64,000 bases of DNA from Nocardia jiangxiensis NBRC 101359 (GTDB taxonomy: Bacteria > Actinomycetota > Actinomycetes > Mycobacteriales > Mycobacteriaceae), in the NCBI RefSeq assembly GCF_000308615.1, contig NZ_BAGB01000160.1, forward strand, positions 1-64,000, given 5' to 3'. Below, piece by piece: positions 8,938 to 16,537 of this stretch; position 1 is the stretch's first letter; each line of letters opens with the position of its first letter. A model generated the notes under the pieces. That model worked only from the letters and a program-made list of their open reading frames with translations, was not told the origin of the DNA and ran no database searches. The translations under genes were made by a program, and so were the position numbers.

Positions 8938-10227
8938 CTAATGCGTCGGCGCGGTCGGCGCGAAGGTGATGTTCAAGTTTCGCAGTCCACGGAGCAGGAA
9001 GGTCGGCTCGTAGTCGTAGGTGCGGGCGTCGGCAGGTCCGTGGATGCTGTCATCGATGGCGATGTCGTGGAATCGGTCCAGGACGCGATTCAAGGTGACC
9101 TTGCCTTCCACGCGAGCTAGCGGTGCTCCTGCGCAGGTGTGGATGCCGCGGCCGAAGGCTATGTGCTCGCGGGCGTTTCGCCTGTCGAGTCGGAACTCGT
9201 CCGGGTCCTCGAACTTGCGCGGGTCACGGTTGGCCGCACCGAGGCAGAGCATGATCACGGTGCCCGCCGGAATGTCGACGTCGCCGAGCCGGGTGGTCTT
9301 ACGGGCCAGCCGGAAGTCCACCTTGGTGGGGCTTTCCGTCCGCAGTGCCTCCTCCATGAACGCGCCGATCAGGCTCCGGTCCGCACGCAATGTCTCCTGG
9401 AGATCAGGTTGCTCGGCGAGCACTCGGATGGCGGCGCTGAGCAGTTTGGTGACGGTTTCCTGCCCGGCGGCGAACAGGAACGTGGCCGGCCGAACGAGCT
9501 CGATCAGCTCGGGCGTCGATCCGTCGGGGTATTTCGTGGTGGCCAGGGTGGTGAGAATGTCGGTGCGGGGATGCGCTCGCCGGTCGGCGATGTAGGTGCT
9601 GAACGTCTCGTCCAGCCATTCGAGCGGATTCGTCCCCGTCGCTTGCTCATACATCGATCCTTCGATGGTTCCGGGGGTCGTCTGACCGGCCAGCCGGGCG
9701 CGGAATTCGTCGCGGTCGGCGTCGGGCACGCCGAGCAGGTCGGCGATGACGAGTGTGGCGAAAGGCTTGGCGTAATCAGTGAGGAATTCGCACCGGCCCT
9801 TGGCGAGGAACTCGTCGAGCTGGTGGTCGGCGAGTTGCCACATGAAGTCCTCGTTCTCCTTGAGTCGCTTGGGAGTCAGCAGGCGGCTCAAGAGCGCACG
9901 AGTGCGAGTGTGGTCGGGGGGATCCATGGTGACCATGTGCTCGGAGATCCGGAACAGGTGCCGGTGCTGTTCGATCTGCGCGGAGATGTCGTCGCCGGCA
10001 GGCTCGAACGGCAGGGGCGGGAAGGGGCCGCCGATGGAGATTGCCGCTGAGAAGGTGGCCGGGTCTCGGAAAACTTCGACGACCTCCTGGTAGCCGGTGA
10101 CAGCGACGACATCGTGATGGGGTTCGCGGAATACCGGATTCCGGCTACGCAGGTGGTCCAGATACGGGTAAGGGTTCTGGGTGACGGCCGGGTCGGTGAA
10201 GTAGTCGACTTCGGCGAGATCGGTCAT
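8938..10227 (-). CDS. Cytochrome P450 (copy 1 of a close pair)
   Basis: The 429-aa soluble bacterial P450 has the heme-ligand signature FGRGIHTCAGAPLAR, the I-helix AAGQET with the oxygen-activating acid/Thr, and the K-helix ExxR in EEALRTE. It should hydroxylate a small hydrophobic substrate using ferredoxin and reductase supplied from elsewhere; neither is encoded nearby. It is the same length as, and very similar by eye to, the P450 at 16538-17827, implying a duplication. It is divergent from the SDR at 10465, with possible operator copies in the 237-base gap. Confidence 0.95.
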   Translation of the reverse strand: MTDLAEVDYFTDPAVTQNPYPYLDHLRSRNPVFREPHHDVVAVTGYQEVVEVFRDPATFSAAISIGGPFPPLPFEPAGDDISAQIEQHRHLFRISEHMVTMDPPDHTRTRALLSRLLTPKRLKENEDFMWQLADHQLDEFLAKGRCEFLTDYAKPFATLVIADLLGVPDADRDEFRARLAGQTTPGTIEGSMYEQATGTNPLEWLDETFSTYIADRRAHPRTDILTTLATTKYPDGSTPELIELVRPATFLFAAGQETVTKLLSAAIRVLAEQPDLQETLRADRSLIGAFMEEALRTESPTKVDFRLARKTTRLGDVDIPAGTVIMLCLGAANRDPRKFEDPDEFRLDRRNAREHIAFGRGIHTCAGAPLARVEGKVTLNRVLDRFHDIAIDDSIHGPADARTYDYEPTFLLRGLRNLNITFAPTAPTH

Positions 10228-10355
10228 GTCTGGCCAACTTTCGGTTCGAGTCAGGGGCGGCGGACCGGGCCTTCGAGCGGCGTCGCGGCCCGGCTCGCCT
10301 CGGCTGTCAAGGCGTCCCGACGATCATGAGAGAGTGGTGTTCTCGTGAATAGTAG

Positions 10356-10369
10356 AATGATACTCTCGC
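10356..10369. promoter_or_regulatory. ACTCTCG-type motif between P450 and SDR
   Basis: GAATGATACTCTCG matches the two copies at 8658 and 8681 in most positions. An imperfect inverted copy (GAGAGTGGTGTTC) lies about 15 bases to the left. The site sits between the divergent P450 (start 10227) and SDR (start 10465), so one regulator could control both and also the aldolase operon. This is inferred from sequence similarity only. Confidence 0.5.
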
Positions 10370-10464
10370 TTTTGTAAGTGGTATTCGTTCGATTGGTCCG
10401 GCAAGCCTGGATCGGCGAACGGCGGGCATCGGTATGCCCGATCGACGATGAACCGAGGTGCTTC

Positions 10465-11304
10465 ATGAGCGGGCGGGTCGAAGGCAAAGTCGCCTTCATC
10501 ACGGGTGCGGCGCGAGGGCAGGGCCGCAGCCACGCGGTGCGGCTGGCGCAGGAGGGTGCGGATGTCATCGCGATTGACGTCTGCAAGGCGGTCGGTGGTA
10601 GCGAGGGGATTCCGCCTGCGACCCCGGAAGACCTGGCTGAGACTGCGGACTTGGTCAAGGGGCTCGGCCGACGGATCGTGACCGCGGAGGTCGACGTCCG
10701 CGATCTCGAAGCGCTACAGAGCGCAGTGGACAGCGGGGTGGAGCAGCTGGGCCGATTGGACATCATCGTGGCCAATGCGGGAATCGGCCTGGGTGGTGCG
10801 ACGCTCGATCAGACCAGCGAAGAGGATTGGGATGCGGTGATCGACATCAACCTCTCCGGGGTCTGGAAGTCGGTGAAAGCCGTTGTGCCACACCTATTGT
10901 CGGGCGGGCACGGTGGGTCCATCATTCTGACCAGTTCGGTGGGCGGGCTCAAGGCGCTGGCGAACACCGGCCACTACATCGCCGCGAAACATGGGGTCGT
11001 CGGTCTGATGCGTACGTTCGCCGTCGAATTGGGCGAACACTCCATCCGGGTGAACTCGGTGCATCCGACGAACTGCAACACTCCGATGTTCATGAACGAG
11101 AGCACGATGAAGATGTTCCGGCCCGATCTGGAGAACCCGGGCCCGGAAGATCTCGTGGCGCCCGCTCGGCTGATGCACATCTTGCCGGTCGGCTGGGTCG
11201 AAGCGGTCGATATCAGCAATGCGGTGCTGTTCCTGGCCTCGGACGAATCCCGTTACATCACCGGGCTTCCCATGACGGTCGATGCGGGTAGCACGCTGAA
11301 ATGA
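10465..11304 (+). CDS. Mycofactocin-coupled SDR oxidoreductase
   Basis: The 279-aa SDR has the N-terminal pattern GKVAFITGAARGQGRSHAVR and EGADVIAIDVC, typical of the subfamily whose bound NAD is recycled by mycofactocin (carveol-dehydrogenase-like). It has an insertion of about 20 residues after the second strand and the Ser...Tyr...Lys triad (TSSVGG...YIAAK). The ATG at 10465 has GAGGTG four bases upstream; the frame is open further back but without family similarity. It likely oxidises the alcohol made by the adjacent P450. No mycofactocin genes are in the window, so the cofactor must be made elsewhere. Confidence 0.92.
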   Translation: MSGRVEGKVAFITGAARGQGRSHAVRLAQEGADVIAIDVCKAVGGSEGIPPATPEDLAETADLVKGLGRRIVTAEVDVRDLEALQSAVDSGVEQLGRLDIIVANAGIGLGGATLDQTSEEDWDAVIDINLSGVWKSVKAVVPHLLSGGHGGSIILTSSVGGLKALANTGHYIAAKHGVVGLMRTFAVELGEHSIRVNSVHPTNCNTPMFMNESTMKMFRPDLENPGPEDLVAPARLMHILPVGWVEAVDISNAVLFLASDESRYITGLPMTVDAGSTLK

Positions 11305-11313
11305 TCTGAGGAG

Positions 11314-11354
11314 CCGGCTGATCGGGTCACTCTCGTGGTGACCCGATCAGCCGG
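11314..11354. terminator. Bidirectional terminator between convergent genes
   Basis: Exact 17-base inverted arms (11314-11330 and 11338-11354) surround a 7-base loop. The hairpin lies 9 bases after the stop of the plus-strand SDR and 11 bases after the stop of the minus-strand LuxC-like gene. It therefore suits termination from both sides. Confidence 0.85.
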
Positions 11355-11365
11355 TCGGCATCCGG

Positions 11366-12763
11366 TTATTCCGCCGGGGTGGTGCCGTCCTCATGTGCCA
11401 TCCAATGCACGAACCGATGTAGCGGATACATGGCATCGTGCGGGTTGCCGATGGTGCTTGGGCCTGCCTCGCCGAGATGGACGATGCGCTGGGCGCTGCG
11501 GGCGGCGAGGCGATCACGGTACGCGGGTATGCGGTCGAAGGGGTAGAAGCCGACCGTCTGGGTGGCGACGGTGACATGACGTAGTGCGTCATCGAGAGAA
11601 TCGACGCGAACGACGTTGGCGGTCTTGTTGATCGGATGGAAGTCGACAGGTTCGTCGGAGCGGATCACGACGCCGGTGCCGTCGGTGCGGCCCCAGACTC
11701 GGAATTCGTCGTCCAGCATCGCCAAGGTGTCGATCTGCTCGCGGAGGTCGGGGGCGAGTGGGCGGGAATCTCCCGACGCGGCAGCCTTTTCGGAGATGTG
11801 TGCGTACAGCCGCTCGCAGAAGTGGTCGGACTGTGCGGGATCTGCTTCGAGGTAGACGAAACGGCTTGCGACGCAGGCATCCTGGTTGAGCACCATGATG
11901 TCGGCGGCAGCCAGCTCGGCTGCGCGATCCACGGATTTCTCGGACGCGAACGCCTCCCGGCCCACCATCGAGATCGAGGTCTTCGGGTCGAACGACACCA
12001 GTTGCAGGCCCGGACCGAGATATTTGATCACGTTGTCGATCGCGTCGCCGCCACCCCAGGCCACGATCTTGTCGAAGTACTGCGGGCGGAACAGCACCCG
12101 CTCCACCGATTCGTCCCCGCCCCGCCAATAGACCGCCGACATCGATCGCACCACCGCGTGATCCGGATCAATGTCGGCCATCGTGCGGAGAATCCCTACC
12201 GCGGTGAAGGGATCGCTCGAGGACATCTTGAACAGATTCACCGCCTTCACCAGCGCAGCCTGCGCGATGCACTCCACGACGACACTCGGAGCGTTGCCGG
12301 GCAGGACGTGGATCAGCCGTGGTGCGAACGCGCGAATGAAGCTCCTGCGGCCGGTGAAGTCCTGCTTGGGAATCCACCCATCGAGGGCTCGGGGATCGGG
12401 GAAGTTCTGCTCCACCAACGTTTCCAGCACCCGGCGATCGAGATATGTCGCCGCGTATTCCAGTTGCGCCTCGAGCATCGTTCGCGGCAGAACATGAGTC
12501 GAGGTCATCCGCTCCAGGCAATCGGCCAGGAAGGGATTGCCGGGGTCGCGGAGTCGTTTCCCGGCCTCGACGAGGAAGTCGATGATGTCGGTGACCGGCA
12601 CATCCAACAGCGGTGGGACTTCGCTGCGTGGATGCACGGCTTGGTCCAAGGACAGCTGTGGGGTCGCGAAGGCCACGCCCAGATCACGCGAGCGCTGGAC
12701 GACATCATCACCCTCGATCAGTGTGCCGCGCAGGAAGAACGGCGCGGAGACGGTGGTCGTCAT
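11366..12763 (-). CDS. LuxC-like acyl-CoA/acyl-protein reductase
   Basis: This 465-aa protein resembles the LuxC fatty-acyl reductase family, which shares the aldehyde dehydrogenase fold. It has the long N-terminal helical region and a nucleophilic Cys in LNQDACVASRFVYLE, matching the QxACxS region of LuxC. The enzyme would reduce an activated acyl group to an aldehyde with NADPH. The ATG at 12763 overlaps the stop of the LuxE-like gene (ATGA), so the two act as a unit. No luciferase (LuxAB) is present, so light production is not implied. Confidence 0.82.
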   Translation of the reverse strand: MTTTVSAPFFLRGTLIEGDDVVQRSRDLGVAFATPQLSLDQAVHPRSEVPPLLDVPVTDIIDFLVEAGKRLRDPGNPFLADCLERMTSTHVLPRTMLEAQLEYAATYLDRRVLETLVEQNFPDPRALDGWIPKQDFTGRRSFIRAFAPRLIHVLPGNAPSVVVECIAQAALVKAVNLFKMSSSDPFTAVGILRTMADIDPDHAVVRSMSAVYWRGGDESVERVLFRPQYFDKIVAWGGGDAIDNVIKYLGPGLQLVSFDPKTSISMVGREAFASEKSVDRAAELAAADIMVLNQDACVASRFVYLEADPAQSDHFCERLYAHISEKAAASGDSRPLAPDLREQIDTLAMLDDEFRVWGRTDGTGVVIRSDEPVDFHPINKTANVVRVDSLDDALRHVTVATQTVGFYPFDRIPAYRDRLAARSAQRIVHLGEAGPSTIGNPHDAMYPLHRFVHWMAHEDGTTPAE

Positions 12764-14115
12764 GCCAGCCCCCGCACGTAGGCGTCGACGGTGCCGGAGC
12801 ATGCGATCTTGTCGTCGCCCGCGAGCTCGGCATAGCGGGTGATGTCGTCGCGCACCGACGGTCCGGCATTGCCGCAGGCACATCGGCCGAAGTCGAGCGA
12901 GATCTTGTCACCGGTGATGACCCCACCCCAGCGGCCGTCCAAGGACAAATCGAAGAACGCCGCGCGTCCTTCGATCTCACCTTCGTCTGGGGAGAGCAGC
13001 ACCTCTCCGTCCTCGTCGAGAACGAACGGAATCACCCACGGCGGCACGTGATAACGACCGCCCGCCTGACACCGCGGCATCCCCGAGTTGAGTTCTTGCA
13101 TGGAGTACATCTGGAACTTGCGCTCGGCGCCGATGTTGAATGTCTCGTTGACGAAATCCTCGTAATCCGCTGGTAGTTGCGCGCCCTTGCGGCCGCCACC
13201 GACGTATAGGCAGTTGTCCGGGTGGAAATCCACTGCGGTGCTGCCCATCTCGCGCACGAGCCGGGCGGCCTCGTACAGTGCGCTCCACATACCCGACAGA
13301 TAGAGCTTCTCCTCGCGGTGCGCGACGAGTGTCTCCGCAGCTACCACCATCGCCTTGTCGAGTGCTTGCTGACGTTGCTCGGACGTGCGCTCGAAAGTGG
13401 CCAGCTCCTCGGGTAGCGCGGTCCCGTCCGCGATCTTCTTGCGCAACGCGATCATCGAGGTCAGCGAGCCGGTCGTGATCGGCGGGATCGGCATCCTGAA
13501 GGGTTCCTTGGCCGGATCGCTGTATGCCGTGTGCAAGGCTGTGCCGATCGCGGTGTTCCGGGGTGAGGACGCGGTGGTCGCGATTCCCAGCATCCGCCGA
13601 TCCTGTGCCGGCTGCACTCCCGATCCCCAGGCGAAGACTGCGACGACGTCCGCACACGACCACTCGAGATCCTGCTGAGAGGACACCAGCATGGCGGGCC
13701 TCCCGGTAGTGCCGCTGGTGCAGGTCAGATGGTGCCCTTCGGTCTGGAGTCGATCGATCCAGTCATCGATGTCGATGATGTCGGAGGTATCGATCGGTGG
13801 AATCGGGTAGGGCGAGACGGTGCCGAGCCACTTGCCCAGCCGATCCCACTTACGTCCGGTCAGGAACGCTTCGGGATAGCTCTTGTACGCGGTGTGCGGA
13901 AACAGTAGCGGGATCGCGTCCTCGAACCGCTGGATCGAGGTGAGCCCGGCCTCGTCCGCCCGGCGAGCGAGCAGTTTGATGCGATCGCGGCGTTCGGAGA
14001 ATCGTTCGTTGAGCGCTGCGAGCTGACTGGCTCGCAGCTCGCTGTGTGAGTGATCGAAGCGGTCGTCGGCCGTGGCCAGACGCATCAGCTGCTCCGTTGC
14101 TGAAGTCATCGACAA
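12760..14115 (-). CDS. LuxE-like acyl-activating enzyme (ANL superfamily)
   Basis: The 451-aa protein contains the ATP-binding TCTSGTTGRPAML of adenylate-forming enzymes (near residue 130) and the GITGD-like hinge (GGVITGDKISLD). A Cys pair (GRCACGN) near the C-terminus is also present. The overall length and the lack of a full C-terminal ligase domain fit the LuxE/phenylacetate-CoA-ligase-like group. It would activate a carboxylic acid as acyl-AMP and pass it to the neighbouring LuxC-like reductase, together converting acid to aldehyde at ATP and NADPH cost. Confidence 0.8.
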   Translation of the reverse strand: MSMTSATEQLMRLATADDRFDHSHSELRASQLAALNERFSERRDRIKLLARRADEAGLTSIQRFEDAIPLLFPHTAYKSYPEAFLTGRKWDRLGKWLGTVSPYPIPPIDTSDIIDIDDWIDRLQTEGHHLTCTSGTTGRPAMLVSSQQDLEWSCADVVAVFAWGSGVQPAQDRRMLGIATTASSPRNTAIGTALHTAYSDPAKEPFRMPIPPITTGSLTSMIALRKKIADGTALPEELATFERTSEQRQQALDKAMVVAAETLVAHREEKLYLSGMWSALYEAARLVREMGSTAVDFHPDNCLYVGGGRKGAQLPADYEDFVNETFNIGAERKFQMYSMQELNSGMPRCQAGGRYHVPPWVIPFVLDEDGEVLLSPDEGEIEGRAAFFDLSLDGRWGGVITGDKISLDFGRCACGNAGPSVRDDITRYAELAGDDKIACSGTVDAYVRGLA

Positions 14116-14274
14116 GCCCTCTCGAGAATCACATTACCGAAAAATGATAATAGATACCCCCGTGTGTCATTATTGTCGGATTCGGCCGGTATGCAAGGGT
14201 TTTGGCCGCCGATCTCGGCGCGATCGCCGAACTTGATACTGAGTTGGAGCGCGTGGGCCGGAGCTGGACCGGCT
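14116..14274. promoter_or_regulatory. Promoter region of the LuxE/LuxC-like operon
   Basis: This 159-base gap lies between the end of the TetR gene and the LuxE-like start. It contains CATTACCG at 14132-14139, identical to one arm of the perfect palindrome in front of the second P450 (16416-16432), next to an AT-rich ATGATAATAGAT stretch that could hold a -10 element. I infer possible co-regulation with that P450. Confidence 0.35.
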
Positions 14275-14997
14275 CTAGAGCGTCGACGGGGTGGTTGGCC
14301 CTGCTGTCGCCCTGCCGGGGTCGTATCCCGCCCGGTTTGAGTGAGGGGCGGAAGGCGCCGATTCGTTGTCGCCAGGCACGATGACCGATCTCATGAAAAC
14401 TTCCAGGAGCCGGAGAACTTCGCGAGACGGGTCGAGCAGGGACTGGATGCGCAGGCCGTCGATCATCGCGAGCACAAGGGTGACCTTCTCCTCTGCCGAC
14501 AGGTCGGCGCTGTCCTGCGCGGTGGGCAGTGAGTCGCTGGCCAGGTGTGCGCGCAGGCGTTCGCGGCGCTCGATGAAGAAATCATGTGCGGGATGGGCCG
14601 AGTTGGTGGCAGCGATGGCGAATGCCATCCAATTGCGCTGGTAATCGGGGTTGTCGAATTCGCCCCGAAGGACCTCGCTCAGCACGCTTGCCCCCGCGGT
14701 CCCGGACGCGCGGATCTGTGTTGCGAGTTTCTCTTCGTCCTCATCTCGTTGCGCCAGGGCGGCAACGAGCAATTCGTCCTTCCCGGAGAAGTGCCGCAGG
14801 AGAGCGGCATGGGTTATCTGTGCCCGGGATGCGATGTCCCGCAACGACGCACGCTCATAACCGTGCTGTGCGAAGCTCTCCAACGCAGCGCGCACGATCT
14901 GCGCGCGCCGCGCCGGTGTGGAGGCATTCGGTCCGCGCCGACGCTTTCCCGCGGCCCCGCGCTCACCAGGTGAATTGGTCTGGCGGAGTGCGGTCAT
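14275..14997 (-). CDS. TetR-family regulator
   Basis: The 240-aa protein has a basic leader (GKRRRGPNAS) then a TetR DNA-binding domain (AALESFAQHGYERASLRDIASRA...HAALLRHFSGKDELL) at about residues 30-80 and a TetR_C-type helical ligand domain. It is divergent from the SDR at 15128. The 130-base gap between them contains a perfect 8-base-arm palindrome, the most likely operator for both genes. It precedes the LuxE/LuxC-like pair on the same strand and may also control it. Confidence 0.92.
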   Translation of the reverse strand: MTALRQTNSPGERGAAGKRRRGPNASTPARRAQIVRAALESFAQHGYERASLRDIASRAQITHAALLRHFSGKDELLVAALAQRDEDEEKLATQIRASGTAGASVLSEVLRGEFDNPDYQRNWMAFAIAATNSAHPAHDFFIERRERLRAHLASDSLPTAQDSADLSAEEKVTLVLAMIDGLRIQSLLDPSREVLRLLEVFMRSVIVPGDNESAPSAPHSNRAGYDPGRATAGPTTPSTL

Positions 14998-15067
14998 GGA
15001 CGTCCTTCGGTCGGGAATCGGGGCAAGCAGGCAGGTTTCGCGGTCGACCTATTCTAGTCTTGCAAAG

Positions 15068-15086
15068 AGTAACCAATATGGTTACT
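15068..15086. promoter_or_regulatory. Perfect palindrome, probable TetR operator
   Basis: AGTAACCAATATGGTTACT consists of exact 8-base arms around ATA. It lies 70 bases upstream of the TetR start and 42 bases upstream of the divergent SDR start, the usual location for autoregulation plus control of the neighbour. The binding partner is inferred from position. Confidence 0.75.
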
Positions 15087-15127
15087 TTTAGCTGAGAGGC
15101 TGATTCTGGTGAGTAAGAGGAGATTCC

Positions 15128-15949
15128 GTGTCCATCCCTGATGTATCGGATAAATCCCTGGCAGAGCTGATTTCGCTCCGGGGACAGCGGGCGGTTGTGA
15201 CCGGGGCCGGTCGAGGGCTGGGTAAGGCGATCGCGCTACGCCTGGCCGAGGCCGGGGCCGACGTGCTGATCGGCGACATCGAGGCCGACCTGGCGATTAC
15301 TGCTGCTGAACAGGTAGCCGAGGCGTATGGCGTCCGGGCGATCGGGGTGGCCATGGATGTCACCGACGGGAGTCTCGTGGCGGCAGCGGCCGATCGGGCG
15401 GTCGCGGAACTCGGCGGTCTCGATATCTGGGTCAACAACGCCGGTGTGTTCCCCAGTATCCCGCTGCTGGAGATGAGTGATACGGACTGGGAGAAGGTAT
15501 TCGCGGTGAATGCCCGTGGTGTGTTTCTCGGCGCGCGCGAGGCAGCGCGGCGCATGTCCGCTGCCGGGAGCGGTGGAGCCATCGTGAACATCGTTTCGAC
15601 CGCTGGATTCCGTGCCAGCGCACCGGGTTTGGCTGCCTACGTCGGATCGAAGCATGCAGTGCGTGGTCTCACCCGTGAGCTGGCGCTCGAACTCGCACCG
15701 ATGGGCATTCGAGTGCTCGGAGTCGCGCCGAGCTTCGTCCCCACCGAAGGCAACATGATGGCGCACGCGGCAGCGGGTATGCCCGCCGGAGATGATGACA
15801 CTCCGCCGACGCCGTTGATGCTCAGCGGACCGATCGGCCGGGTTGGTGTGCCGGATGACATTGCCCGTGTCGCCTTGTTCTGCGCGTCGGATCTATCGGC
15901 CTTCATGACAGGCAGCACGTTGCTCGCCGACGGCGGCAGCACTGTCTGA
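15128..15949 (+). CDS. Short-chain dehydrogenase/reductase (SDR)
   Basis: The 273-aa classical SDR has TGAGRGLG, NNAG and the Ser...Tyr...Lys triad (VSTAGF...YVGSK). It starts with GTG at 15128, with a GAGGAG ribosome site about 6 bases upstream. The C-terminal segment is long between the active site and the end (PPTPLMLSGPIGRVG). It is divergent from the TetR gene and likely under its control. The reaction is probably alcohol/ketone interconversion; the substrate is unknown. Confidence 0.92.
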   Translation: MSIPDVSDKSLAELISLRGQRAVVTGAGRGLGKAIALRLAEAGADVLIGDIEADLAITAAEQVAEAYGVRAIGVAMDVTDGSLVAAAADRAVAELGGLDIWVNNAGVFPSIPLLEMSDTDWEKVFAVNARGVFLGAREAARRMSAAGSGGAIVNIVSTAGFRASAPGLAAYVGSKHAVRGLTRELALELAPMGIRVLGVAPSFVPTEGNMMAHAAAGMPAGDDDTPPTPLMLSGPIGRVGVPDDIARVALFCASDLSAFMTGSTLLADGGSTV

Positions 15950-16074
15950 CTCGGCAGCGCTTCACGACGACATCCGAACTGCTCCTGGGTGGCTCGATCT
16001 TTCCGGCTGTGCAGAACTTTCTGCTCGCTGCTCGAGCGTCGGGGCCGGGTGCTTGCCTGACCAGTTGGGCATCC

Positions 16075-16354
16075 TATGGTGGCGAAGCCTTGCTGCGCCT
16101 GGGGATTGGGCCCTCGCCGGACATGTGGTAGCTGGCTGGCCACGTGGCGTCTACGGCCCAGTTCGCCGCCGCCCAGTGTCCGAAGTCGTATTCCACGACC
16201 GTTGGGATCGGTGACCTGTCGCCATAATTCTCGATCAGGGCGAGCACAGTGTCGTCCGGATTCTCGTCGACGTCACCGGCCTGCCGCGGCTGGTAGTGCG
16301 GTGGCCGAATTGGGCTGCGCGCTGTTCGAGGCTGGTCCGAGCTGGGGCGCTCAT
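16075..16354 (-). pseudogene. Possible frameshifted small unknown gene
   Basis: In the 588-base gap between the SDR and the second P450, the minus strand begins at ATG 16354 (LEQRAAQFGHRTT) and continues in a second frame with protein-like content (DTVLALIENYGDRSPIP, then VVEYDFGHWAAANWA) up to a stop at 16075. One base change of frame near 16300 would join them into about 90 residues. No ribosome site is obvious. Composition is gene-like but no family is recognised, so this may be a decayed gene or chance. Confidence 0.3.
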
Positions 16355-16415
16355 CGGTCGGTGAACCTGAGCGCTGTGCTTTCCATGGCGCAGTGGAAGT
16401 GATATTCTCATGTAC

Positions 16416-16432
16416 CGGTAATGATATTACCG
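16416..16432. promoter_or_regulatory. Perfect palindrome upstream of second P450
   Basis: CGGTAATGATATTACCG has exact 7-base arms around GAT. It is 106 bases upstream of the P450 start. A GAAGTGATATTCTC stretch just before it resembles the ACTCTCG motif of the first P450 region. A half-site (CATTACCG) occurs in front of the LuxE-like gene. Likely an operator for a TetR regulator. Confidence 0.65.
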
Positions 16433-16537
16433 CTGATCAGAACCATGAAACAGTAAGCATGAGACTCATGAGCCCCAAGACCGGCAACGGGATGACGAGG
16501 GGCCTGTCTCACTCCGCCGTGAAAGGCTGGCGCGCGA

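Noticed and set aside
11636..12781. Plus-strand open frame across the LuxC-like gene
   Set aside because: Antisense shadow; the minus-strand frame carries the LuxC motifs and the ATGA overlap with its partner.
11366..14115. Bioluminescence (lux) operon
   Set aside because: Only the acid-reductase-like genes are present; there is no LuxA or LuxB homologue nearby.
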